Assembly (NCBI GenBank): GCA_003152595.1
Contig: PMAM01000304.1
Span: forward strand, 15,635 to 27,109
Reading direction: 5' to 3'
Source of the DNA: Acidobacterium sp.
GTDB taxonomy: Bacteria > Acidobacteriota > Terriglobia > Terriglobales > Acidobacteriaceae
DNA: 11,475 nucleotides
Shown: in pieces, positions 1 to 5,855 of the stretch
Position numbering within the stretch: position 1 is the stretch's first letter
Layout: each line of letters starts with the position of its first letter
The notes under the pieces: generated by a model
What the model saw: the letters and a program-made list of their open reading frames with translations, nothing else
What the model was told of the DNA's origin: nothing
Databases searched by the model: none
Translations under genes and position numbers: made by a program

Positions 1-1
1 G

Positions 2-121
2 GAAAGGCGCTTGCTCATAGCCGCCAGTCTACCGTGGCTGGGGGGATTCGCGAACCGGAGGGGCCTGGCTCCGGGCCACCTGAACGGAAACAGCGAATCG
101 CTGTACTCTGTGTGTGCATGA
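2..121 (+). CDS. Possible 3' end of an upstream gene (partial, unidentified)
   Basis: This reading frame is open from the left window edge and ends in a TGA that overlaps the ATG of the next gene as ATGA, the usual mark of translational coupling. The 39 visible residues begin ERRLLIAASLPWLGG and end LYSVCA. Third-position GC in this frame is moderately high, higher than in the competing frame that reads into the next gene, which mildly favours it as coding. It also contains some codons that look rare next to the neighbouring genes (ATA, AGG, CTA). I recognise no family in such a short tail. It may equally be leader sequence of the DUF4149 gene. Confidence 0.3.
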   Translation, partial: ERRLLIAASLPWLGGFANRRGLAPGHLNGNSESLYSVCA

Positions 122-594
122 AAAGCGTGCTGCGTACTCTTGTCTGGCTGGCGCTCGTCGTCTGGTTCGGCGGGCTGCTGTTCTTTCCTATCACGGCGTG
201 GGCGGCGTTCAGCACCATCGCGGACACGCACCAGGCGGGCACGATTGTGGCGAAATGCCTGGGCGTGCTCCATCATGAGGGGCTGTTCGCGGGCTGCCTG
301 ATCGTGGTTCTGCTGGCGCTAGGCTCCTGGCTGAAGGCGTTCCGGATGAGCACGGTGACGATAGGGATCGTGGTGGCGTTGCTGATGATCGGCTGCACCG
401 CGTGGTCGCAGTACAGCATTATTCCGCGCATGGAGCGGGACCGGATCGCGGCAGGCGGAGCGATTGACGGCGTGCCGAAGACCGATCCGCGGCATGTGGA
501 TTTTGACCGGCTGCACAACGTATCGACCGATGTGGAAGAGGCGGTGATGCTGGGCGGACTGGTGCTGGTGATTTTGCTGGCGCGAGATTTCTAG
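118..594 (+). CDS. DUF4149-type integral membrane protein
   Basis: A 158-residue protein, nearly all hydrophobic, with four likely membrane helices at about residues 5-30, 54-71, 79-97 and 140-155. The order of landmarks matches the DUF4149 (TMEM205-like) family: a first helix with WFGGLLFFP, an HHEG element before helix 2, IIPRMERD after helix 3, and DFDRLHNVST before helix 4. The family is widespread but has no firmly assigned bacterial function. I chose the ATG at 118 because the helix begins right after it and homologues start this way; a GTG at 34 in the same frame would add 28 low-complexity residues. The start overlaps the stop of a possible upstream frame by 4 bp. No clear Shine-Dalgarno is visible. 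The gene converges on the DUF302 gene, with 50 bp between the stops. Confidence 0.8.
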   Translation: MKSVLRTLVWLALVVWFGGLLFFPITAWAAFSTIADTHQAGTIVAKCLGVLHHEGLFAGCLIVVLLALGSWLKAFRMSTVTIGIVVALLMIGCTAWSQYSIIPRMERDRIAAGGAIDGVPKTDPRHVDFDRLHNVSTDVEEAVMLGGLVLVILLARDF

Positions 595-600
595 AGACAG

Positions 601-621
601 GGCACCGGGCGCCGGGCACCG
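601..621. repeat. Heptamer tandem repeat GGC[A/G]CCG, three units
   Basis: Three exact-length 7-bp units, GGCACCG, GGCGCCG and GGCACCG, lie in the 50-bp gap between the convergent DUF4149 and DUF302 genes. The same heptamer recurs as two units at 5859-5872 and, on the other strand, as three units at 5958-5978. The placement between stop codons suggests an interspersed intergenic repeat rather than part of a gene. Confidence 0.65.
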
Positions 622-644
622 CGTTGCCGGCCACGAGGCTTTCG

Positions 645-1040
645 TTAGGCCTCGGCGGCTTTGGCGGCGAGGGTCGCGGCGACGGCGATGTTTTTCACGA
701 GGTCGGGCGGGAGATTGTGCCGCTGCTGCAGGTATTCCGGGCTGTTCCAGGAGAGCCAGACCGCGCCGTCGGCGTCTTCCCATACAAGAATCTTGAGCGG
801 CAGATCGATGGCGATGGTGGGCGCAGCCAGCATGAGGGGCGTTCCCGCCGCTGGGTTGCCGAAGATAAGGAGCTTGGTGGGGCGCATGTCCATACCGGCC
901 TTTTTCGCTTCGCCACTGTGATCGACAAGGGCAAAGAGCGTGACGCTCTTCGCTTCGAGAATGTTTTTAAGGCGTGCGACGGTTTCATCGACTGAATGTT
1001 GGCTTCGCTGGCTGAGGAACCCGTTGGCAGTTTCCGGCAT
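645..1040 (-). CDS. DUF302 domain protein
   Basis: A 131-residue soluble protein that fits the DUF302 family over nearly its full length. The central block FALVDHSGEAKKAGM (residues 36-50), followed by a PTKLLIFGNP / GTPLM stretch and then DLPLKILVWED (79-89), is the family signature. DUF302 proteins are small alpha/beta proteins of unsettled function. The open frame begins at a GTG at 1061, but I place the start at the ATG ending at 1040, since AGGAG (1047-1051) sits six bases before it. There is no signal peptide. The gene lies 71 bp after the VOC gene on the same strand, with only a hairpin between them, and is probably co-transcribed with it under the divergent MarR regulator. A detoxification or stress role is an inference from this context only. 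Confidence 0.85.
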   Translation of the reverse strand: MPETANGFLSQRSQHSVDETVARLKNILEAKSVTLFALVDHSGEAKKAGMDMRPTKLLIFGNPAAGTPLMLAAPTIAIDLPLKILVWEDADGAVWLSWNSPEYLQQRHNLPPDLVKNIAVAATLAAKAAEA

Positions 1041-1046
1041 AAGCAT

Positions 1047-1051
1047 CTCCT
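1047..1051 (-). promoter_or_regulatory. Ribosome-binding site deciding the DUF302 start
   Basis: AGGAG on the minus strand lies six bases upstream of the ATG at 1040-1038. It is 7-14 bases inside the longer GTG-started frame, so it argues for the shorter protein. Confidence 0.7.
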
Positions 1052-1060
1052 GGAGAATCA

Positions 1061-1118
1061 CGGTTAGGATGCGCGCGGCTGCGCTTTCGGACCAGAAAGC
1101 TCCTGGCGCGCCTAACCG
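1061..1118 (-). other. Nested stem-loop between the VOC and DUF302 genes
   Basis: An 8-bp perfect inverted repeat, CGGTTAGG at 1061-1068 and CCTAACCG at 1111-1118, encloses a second perfect stem, GCTTTC at 1083-1088 with GAAAGC at 1095-1100 and a 6-base loop. The outer repeat includes the VOC stop codon. No run of T follows on the minus strand, so it does not look like an intrinsic terminator. It could be an mRNA processing or stabilising element between the two cistrons, or a binding site. Confidence 0.4.
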
Positions 1119-1519
1119 GCGTCGGCGGTTCTGGCGACTTCGCTCATCAGGGCCAGGGGGTTGCCTGCGGGGTCTTTGAAGAAGGCGAGCCAGAGGTCGT
1201 GGCTTTTCATGCGCGCGACGAGGTGCGGCTCCTGCAGGAAGACGACGCCTTTGTCACGGAGCGCGGCGGCCGCACCCTGGATGTCGGGAACACGGAAGTA
1301 CAGGATGGTGCTGCTTGCGGGAGCAATTCCCTGCTCTGCGGCACCGATCAACAGACGGACGGAGCCGCACTGGAAGAAGGTCATGGTGCCGGCGTCGAAG
1401 AGGAATTTCATGCCGAGGGTGTCGCGATAGAAGGTTCGTGCGTCGTCGAGATTGGCGACGGTAAGGGCGATCTGGCCGATGTCGTCGAGGTGAACGGCGG
1501 TTGCGGTTGTAGGTTGCAT
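1112..1519 (-). CDS. VOC (glyoxalase/bleomycin resistance fold) protein
   Basis: A 135-residue single-unit vicinal-oxygen-chelate protein made of two beta-alpha-beta-beta-beta modules. Module 1 opens with DIGQIALTVANLDDARTFY and LGMKF (residues 13-39), and module 2 with ILYFRVPDIQGAAAAL (72-87), ending in AFFKDPAGNPLALMSEV (112-128). The first ligand position holds Gln16, which occurs in some glyoxalases. The usual His of the second module appears to be Tyr74, and the usual late Glu of the NxLEL motif is replaced (PLALM). A complete metal site is therefore not evident, and glyoxalase I activity should not be assumed. His99 and His107 sit in a PHLVARMKSHDLW stretch typical of this subgroup. 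The start ATG has a weak AGGA about 11 bases upstream. Divergent from the MarR gene and first of a likely two-gene operon with DUF302. Confidence 0.87.
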   Translation of the reverse strand: MQPTTATAVHLDDIGQIALTVANLDDARTFYRDTLGMKFLFDAGTMTFFQCGSVRLLIGAAEQGIAPASSTILYFRVPDIQGAAAALRDKGVVFLQEPHLVARMKSHDLWLAFFKDPAGNPLALMSEVARTADAG

Positions 1520-1536
1520 GGGCGTTAAATTCCTTT

Positions 1537-1576
1537 CGTTAGCTGAGCTAATGATTTAGCATGAAACAGGCTAACG
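1537..1576. promoter_or_regulatory. Probable MarR operator between divergent genes
   Basis: The 57-bp divergent spacer holds a perfect 13-bp palindrome, TTAGCT-G-AGCTAA, at 1539-1551. A second, wider inverted pair follows, TTAGC at 1556-1560 and GCTAA at 1570-1574. The outermost copies also form a 7-bp inverted repeat, CGTTAGC (1537-1543) with GCTAACG (1570-1576), which ends one base before the MarR start codon. MarR dimers typically bind such short palindromes in divergent promoters and repress both sides. Binding by the adjacent regulator is inferred from this placement. Confidence 0.65.
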
Positions 1577-2017
1577 ATGTCAAATCCACGCCAGCCCGGG
1601 CCGGAAGCGATGGCTGAGTCCCTGCACTCGGCGGCGATCCACTTGCTGCGCAAACTGCGGCGTGCGGATTCTGCTTCCGGGTTGAATGCGCCCCGTTTAT
1701 CGGCGCTGTCAGTGATTGTGTTCGGGGGACCGCTTACCCTGGGCCAGCTTGCGGCTGCGGAGCAGGTACGGCCGCCGACGATGACGCGCATCGTGCAGGC
1801 GCTGGAGGCGAAGGGCCTGGTGAAGAAGGTCGCGAATCCCGAGGACCGGCGGACGATTCATCTGTCGGCGACGATGAAGGGCAAGCGGGTGATGGTTGAG
1901 GCTCGGGAGAGACGGGTGCGATCGCTGGCGAAGCAGGTTGGGCAGTTGTCGCGGGAGGAGCAGAGGACAGTGCGGGCGGCGATTGGGCTTATGGAAGGAA
2001 TAATCGAGGGACTCTGA
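1577..2017 (+). CDS. MarR-family transcriptional regulator
   Basis: A 146-residue winged helix-turn-helix regulator of normal MarR length. Residues 14-50 form the first dimerisation helices, and LTLGQLAAAEQVRPPTMTRI (53-72) is the helix-turn-helix with the recognition helix at about 65-79. GLVKKVANPEDRRTIHLSAT (80-99) is the beta wing with the family DRR motif at 90-92. Residues 100-146 form the long C-terminal dimer helices. MarR proteins usually repress a neighbouring gene until a phenolic, electrophilic or oxidising ligand, or a modified cysteine, releases them. No cysteine occurs here, so a thiol switch of the OhrR type is unlikely and small-molecule release is more probable. The palindrome ending next to its start codon suggests autorepression together with the divergent VOC-DUF302 operon. 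A later in-frame ATG at 1610 is a less favoured start. Confidence 0.92.
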   Translation: MSNPRQPGPEAMAESLHSAAIHLLRKLRRADSASGLNAPRLSALSVIVFGGPLTLGQLAAAEQVRPPTMTRIVQALEAKGLVKKVANPEDRRTIHLSATMKGKRVMVEARERRVRSLAKQVGQLSREEQRTVRAAIGLMEGIIEGL

Positions 2018-2080
2018 GGAACAAGCTCGCATCGTTGGGCGGCCCACATCCTCAACACCAGAGATGTCGGGCGCCCACTA

Positions 2081-2103
2081 TGTGACTGTTACGATTCGTC
2101 ACA
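2081..2103. promoter_or_regulatory. Inverted repeat upstream of the ABC exporter operon
   Basis: TGTGAC at 2081-2086 and GTCACA at 2098-2103 form a perfect 6-bp inverted repeat with an 11-base spacer, about 65 bp before the ATPase start. The half-sites look like those of CRP/FNR-type regulators, but the spacing is too wide for a standard CRP site (TGTGA-N6-TCACA). It is a candidate operator for an unlinked regulator. The site supports only regulation in general, not an identity. Confidence 0.35.
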
Positions 2104-2168
2104 GATCGTGGAACCAGGGCGGGCGAATCTCCGTATGGGGCTTCAAGCCGTTGAGCGAGGTGCCCAGA

Positions 2169-3050
2169 GTGAAGCTGTCTATCGAGAACGTCGGCAAGCG
2201 GTACAGCGGGAATGTGTGGGCGCTGCGGCGCTTCAGCCTGGAGCTGAAGCCCGGCGTGCTGGGACTGCTGGGGCCGAACGGCGCCGGCAAGACGACGCTG
2301 ATGAACATTCTCGCGACGATCACGCGTGCCAGCGAGGGCACGGTGACATGGAATGGCGTGGATGTGGCGAAGGATCCCAACGCGCTGCGCGCGGTGCTGG
2401 GGTATCTGCCGCAGGATTTCGGGGTGTATCCGAACCTGAGCGCGCAGGAGTTCCTCGAATATCTGGCTGCGGTGAAGGGGCTGGATGCGACGGCGGCGCG
2501 GCGGCGGATCGATCAGCTGCTGAATGTGGTGAATCTGGCCGATGTGCGGGGGCGGCCGCTGGGCGGCTTCTCGGGCGGGATGAAGCAGCGGGTGGGGATT
2601 GCGCAGGCGCTGCTGAACGATCCGCGGCTGCTGATCGTGGATGAGCCGACGGCGGGGCTCGATCCGGAAGAGCGGGTGCGGTTTCGCAATTTGCTTTCGG
2701 ATCTTTCCGGAGAGCGGATCGTGATTCTCTCCACGCACATCGTCTCCGATGTGGAGGCGACGGCGACGGACATCGCGCTGATTTCGAACGGCGCGCTGGT
2801 GGCGCATGCCTCACCTGAGGATTTGTTGCAGCGCGTGGATGGGCGAGTGTGGGAGTGGGTGATTCCGAGCGCGGATCTGAACGCGGTGAAGCAGGTATAT
2901 CGCGTGAGTAACACGGCGCGGCGCAGCGATGGGGTGCATGTGCGCGTGCTGTCCGAGGAGCCGCCGCAGGGTGCGCGACCGGTTGCGCCGACGCTGGAGG
3001 ATGCGTACCTCGATGCGCTGTCGGTGTATCGCACAGGAGTGGCGGCGTGA
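2169..3050 (+). CDS. ABC-2 type exporter, ATP-binding subunit
   Basis: A 293-residue cytoplasmic ATPase with all motifs intact: Walker A GPNGAGKT (residues 35-42), Q-loop Gln82 in YLPQDFG, signature FSGGMKQR (134-141), Walker B LLIVDEP with catalytic Glu159 (154-160), D-loop GLDP and switch His190 in STHIVSD. About 100 residues after the ATPase core form the C-terminal part seen in drug/polysaccharide exporter ATPases. I place the start at the GTG at 2169, where MKLSIENVGKRY begins in register with the family and GAGG (2157-2160) sits 8 bases upstream. An ATG at 2064 would add 35 residues with no family match. It is followed, with a 4-bp overlap, by its permease. The substrate cannot be read from the sequence. 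Confidence 0.92.
   Translation: MKLSIENVGKRYSGNVWALRRFSLELKPGVLGLLGPNGAGKTTLMNILATITRASEGTVTWNGVDVAKDPNALRAVLGYLPQDFGVYPNLSAQEFLEYLAAVKGLDATAARRRIDQLLNVVNLADVRGRPLGGFSGGMKQRVGIAQALLNDPRLLIVDEPTAGLDPEERVRFRNLLSDLSGERIVILSTHIVSDVEATATDIALISNGALVAHASPEDLLQRVDGRVWEWVIPSADLNAVKQVYRVSNTARRSDGVHVRVLSEEPPQGARPVAPTLEDAYLDALSVYRTGVAA
3035..3039 (+). promoter_or_regulatory. Ribosome-binding site for the permease inside the ATPase gene
   Basis: AGGAG lies 7 bases before the GTG at 3047, within the last codons of the ATPase. It supports the GTG start and efficient coupled translation of the two subunits. Confidence 0.7.
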
Positions 3051-4651
3051 CGAGCGGGCGGGTGCTGTGGCATCTGGTGAAGGCGGATTTTCTGACGCGC
3101 GTGCGGCGGACGAGCTTTCTGGTGACGCTGGCGTTCGCAGTGTTTCTGGGTTACCAGGTTTTCGCCGGGAACATCGTGATGCAGCTGGACGATTATCGCG
3201 GCGTGTACAACTCGGCGTGGGTGGGCGCGCTGATGGGGGTAGTGACAAGCACATTTCTGACGCTGGCGGGCTTCTACATCGTGAAGGGATCGATTCTGCG
3301 CGACGAGACGACGCGGGTGGGGCAGATTCTGGCCGCGACGCCGATGAGCAAAAGCTTCTACACGGTGGCGAAAGTCCTGGGGAATTTTGCGGTGCTGGCG
3401 GCGATGGTGGCGGTGATGGGTGTGGCCGCTCTGGCCATGCAGCTGGTGCGCGCAGAGGATCGCACGCTGCATGTGTGGACGTTGCTTTCTCCGCTGCTGC
3501 TGTACGCGCTGCCGGCGATGGCGTTTGTTGCGGCGCTGGCGGTGCTGTTTGAAACGCTACCGCTACTGCGCGGCGGAGTGGGCAATGTGGTGTGGTTCTT
3601 CCTGTGGACGGGGCTGATGGTTTTGGGGGTCGGGCAGTCGGTGACGCATGGCGGGGTCGTGATGCATGCAGGATATTTCCGCGACTTCAGCGGGATGCCG
3701 ACGCTGATGGGGCAGATGCGGACAACGCTGCTGCAGGTGGATCCGCACTTCCACAATGATTTTTCGCTGAGCGTGGGCAGCATGAAGCCGCACAAGCAGT
3801 TTTTGTGGACGGGTGTCCAGTGGGATGGGGCGCAGGTAGCGGCGCGGCTGTTGTGGTTTGTGTATGCGCTCGCCGGCTCGCTGCTGGCGGCGGTGTTCTT
3901 CCATCGCTTCGACCCGGCGCGTGAGAGATTTGCGCGAAAACGGAATGCGGCTCCGGAACGGATCGCAGTGGTGGAGTTTGCGGCGGCAAAGAACCTGGCG
4001 CAGGCCGATCCGTGGACGCACCGGCTGACGCCGCTCGAGTCTTCGGGCGCGAAGAACCGGTTCTTCGCGCTGGTGGCGGCTGAGCTGCGAGTGATGCTGC
4101 AGGGACATCGGTGGTGGTGGTATGCGATTGCGGGGGCGTTGTTCGTCGCGTGTCTGGCGGCGCCGCTCTCGGCTTCGCGCGGGGGCGTGATTCTGGCGGC
4201 CTGGATCTGGCCACTGCTGATCTGGTCGCAGATGGGCGGGCGCGAGGCGCGGTATGCGACGGGGTCGCTGATATTCTCTGCGCCGCATGCCCTGGACCGG
4301 CAACTACCGGCGGCGTGGGTGGCGGGCGCGTTGGTGACGCTGGCCACGGGTGGGGGCTTGCTGATCCGGCTGCTGATTGCGGGAGACGGGCGTGGGGTCG
4401 CGGGATTTCTTGTGGCGGTGTGCTTCATTCCGAGTTTGGCGCTGGCGCTGGGGATCCTGACGGGCGGCAGCAAGTTCTTCGAGGCGTTGTATACGGTGTG
4501 GTGGTACACGGGGGCGGCGCATCACATCCGCGGTCTTGATTTCATGGGGACCGTGGATGCGAGCGGCACGCCGGTTGTGTATCTGGGGCTGACGGTGGTG
4601 CTGCTGGCGGTGTGCTGGACGCGGAGAAGGACGCAGCTGGCTTACGCGTGA
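3047..4651 (+). CDS. ABC-2 type exporter, membrane permease subunit
   Basis: A 534-residue polytopic inner-membrane protein, about twice the size of a single ABC-2 permease domain. It appears to contain two halves joined by a cytoplasmic linker near residues 290-350. The first half has helices at about 24-40, 57-78, 108-131, 145-168 and 179-197. It also has the conserved cytoplasmic stretch ILRDETTRVGQILAATPMSK (83-102), which is common in exporters whose ATPase lies next door. The second half starts around WWWYAIAGALFVACLAAP and has roughly five more helices, ending at a short basic tail (TRRRTQLAYA). The GTG start overlaps the ATPase stop by 4 bp, so the two make one transporter. No peptidase or other extra domain is visible. 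Exported substrate unknown. Confidence 0.88.
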   Translation: MTSGRVLWHLVKADFLTRVRRTSFLVTLAFAVFLGYQVFAGNIVMQLDDYRGVYNSAWVGALMGVVTSTFLTLAGFYIVKGSILRDETTRVGQILAATPMSKSFYTVAKVLGNFAVLAAMVAVMGVAALAMQLVRAEDRTLHVWTLLSPLLLYALPAMAFVAALAVLFETLPLLRGGVGNVVWFFLWTGLMVLGVGQSVTHGGVVMHAGYFRDFSGMPTLMGQMRTTLLQVDPHFHNDFSLSVGSMKPHKQFLWTGVQWDGAQVAARLLWFVYALAGSLLAAVFFHRFDPARERFARKRNAAPERIAVVEFAAAKNLAQADPWTHRLTPLESSGAKNRFFALVAAELRVMLQGHRWWWYAIAGALFVACLAAPLSASRGGVILAAWIWPLLIWSQMGGREARYATGSLIFSAPHALDRQLPAAWVAGALVTLATGGGLLIRLLIAGDGRGVAGFLVAVCFIPSLALALGILTGGSKFFEALYTVWWYTGAAHHIRGLDFMGTVDASGTPVVYLGLTVVLLAVCWTRRRTQLAYA

Positions 4652-4903
4652 GGAGCGGCTGGTCAGTGTGGGGGATTCGGGGGTGATTCCGCGCTGGAGG
4701 GGGGGTCGATCCCCTTCCTGGCGCGTACCAATATGATTCCATTGGGCCGCGGATTTTCAAGTGGCAGCTATGTATTTGATTTCAGGATTGATGCGGGCAA
4801 GTATTTTGTTTTGTTATTCCCGGCGCCCTTTCAAAATCAAAGCGGCGGCGATTGAGTCAGCCGGTGGCAGGCATTCTGTGGCGCAATGCCATCCACGCCC
4901 GGC
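4652..4903. other. Gene-free, AT-richer spacer between convergent genes
   Basis: The 252 bases between the permease stop and the UbiA-like stop carry no gene that I can support. The middle part (about 4728-4860) is visibly richer in A and T than the flanks. Small structures are present: a GGAGGGGG/CCCCTTCC near-palindrome around TCGAT (4698-4718), CCAAT at 4728-4732 with ATTGG at 4741-4745, and GGCATT at 4870-4875 with AATGCC at 4885-4890. None is followed by a T-run typical of an intrinsic terminator. Composition and structure suggest an interspersed intergenic element or a remnant. Confidence 0.45.
4870..4890 (-). other. Hairpin just after the UbiA-like gene
   Basis: GGCATT and AATGCC form a perfect 6-bp stem with a 9-base loop, starting 13 bases beyond the stop of the prenyltransferase gene. 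There is no T-run, so it is at best a weak or factor-assisted 3' end structure. Confidence 0.3.
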
Positions 4904-5767
4904 TCACGCATGATGCCGGATCAGGAGATCCGCGGCGACGAAGACGAAGAAGATGACGGCGATGACGCCGTTCATGGTGAAGAAGGCGGCGTTGAGGCGG
5001 GAGAGGTCGCGCGGGGAGACGAGGGTGTGCTCCCAAAGGAGTAGCGCAGCGACGGCGACGATGCCGACGGCGGCGATGGGGCCGAGGTGGAAGAGCACGG
5101 CGAGCCAGACGAGCAGGCCAAGCATAAGCAGGTGCATGGCGCGAGCGATCCAGAAGGCGGGCACGAGGCCGAGGGTGGCGGGAATGCTGAGGAGGCCGGC
5201 GGTGCGGTCGTGGGCTTCATCCTGGCAGGCGTAGAGGACGTCGAAGCCGGCAACCCAGAAAAGCACAGCGGCGGTGAGGACGAGGATGCGCGGGTCGAGC
5301 GAGCCGCGGATGGCGATCCACGCGCCGGTGGGGGCGATGCCGAGCGCGAGGCCGAGGAACAGATGCGACCAGCGGGTGAAGCGCTTGGTGTAGGAGTAGA
5401 GGAACAGCACGGCGAGGATGATCGGGGAGAGGATGAGGGTAAGGCGATTGAGGCGCCAGGCGCCGAAGAGGAAGAGCGCGGACATCACGACGGTGAATCC
5501 GGCGGCGAAGTTGCGGGTGAGGAGTCCGGCGGGGATGGCGCGCATGCGGGTGCGCGGATTGGCGGCGTCGAGGTCGGCATCGGCCCAGCGATTGAAAGCC
5601 ATCGCCGCAGAGCGCGCGGAGATCATGCAGAGGATGATCCAGCCGAGCTTCGACCAGGACGGCCAGCCATTCGAGGCGAGCATGGCTCCGGTGAGCGCGA
5701 AGGGGAGAGCAAAGACGGAGTGCTCCCACTTGATCATCTCGAGGGTGATGCGGATGCTGCGCAGCAT
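4904..5767 (-). CDS. ubiA: UbiA-family polyprenyltransferase
   Basis: A 287-residue membrane prenyltransferase, normal for the family, with eight to nine hydrophobic helices. The two metal-diphosphate binding motifs are intact. Motif 1 is NRWADADLD (Asn59, Asp63, Asp67), followed by AANPRTRMR. Motif 2 is YACQDEAHD (Asp183, Asp187), followed by RTAGLLSIPATLG. Such enzymes join a polyprenyl chain to an aromatic ring for a respiratory quinone. The form resembles the UbiA-like subgroup often labelled 4-hydroxybenzoate polyprenyltransferase, which in menaquinone-only bacteria is linked with the futalosine route (mqnP). That role is inferred and cannot be settled here, since no other quinone gene is in the window. 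The ATG at 5767 gives the expected N-terminus (RITLEMIKWEHSVFALPFAL), but no Shine-Dalgarno is visible: the sequence just upstream is a heptamer repeat. Confidence 0.88.
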   Translation of the reverse strand: MLRSIRITLEMIKWEHSVFALPFALTGAMLASNGWPSWSKLGWIILCMISARSAAMAFNRWADADLDAANPRTRMRAIPAGLLTRNFAAGFTVVMSALFLFGAWRLNRLTLILSPIILAVLFLYSYTKRFTRWSHLFLGLALGIAPTGAWIAIRGSLDPRILVLTAAVLFWVAGFDVLYACQDEAHDRTAGLLSIPATLGLVPAFWIARAMHLLMLGLLVWLAVLFHLGPIAAVGIVAVAALLLWEHTLVSPRDLSRLNAAFFTMNGVIAVIFFVFVAADLLIRHHA

Positions 5768-5784
5768 AAGTACAGGGTATAGGG

Positions 5785-5833
5785 AGTTTAGAGTTTAGAG
5801 TTTGGATTTTGGATTTTGGATTTTGGATTTTAG
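5785..5833. repeat. Heptamer tandem repeat A[G/T]TTT[A/G]G, seven units
   Basis: Seven uninterrupted 7-bp units run from 5785 to 5833: AGTTTAG twice, AGTTTGG once, ATTTTGG three times and ATTTTAG once. The tract is AT-rich in a GC-rich window and ends 17 bp from the start codon of the UbiA-like gene, so it occupies that gene's leader or promoter. Its unit length matches the short tandemly repeated repetitive (STRR) heptamers described in cyanobacteria. Confidence 0.85.
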
Positions 5834-5855
5834 GGATTAGGGTGGGCTCCGGACA

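Noticed and set aside
1..117. Possible tRNA at the left edge
   Set aside because: Some stretches resemble a T-arm (GGGGATTCGCGAACC), but no complete cloverleaf or acceptor pairing could be drawn.
2016..2053. Possible terminator after the MarR gene (GAGGA/TCCTC with an inner TGGG/CCCA stem)
   Set aside because: The stems are short and widely spaced, and no T-run follows.
2064..2168. N-terminal extension of the ABC ATPase from the ATG at 2064
   Set aside because: The added 35 residues have no family match, and a Shine-Dalgarno with good spacing supports the GTG at 2169.
3358..4509. A 383-codon minus-strand frame opposite the ABC permease
   Set aside because: Its product is Ser/Thr/Ala/Pro-rich low-complexity sequence, while the plus-strand frame gives a clear multi-helix permease.
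5087..5782. A plus-strand frame opposite the UbiA-like gene
   Set aside because: Its product is a Glu/Gly-rich low-complexity shadow; the minus strand has both conserved aspartate motifs.
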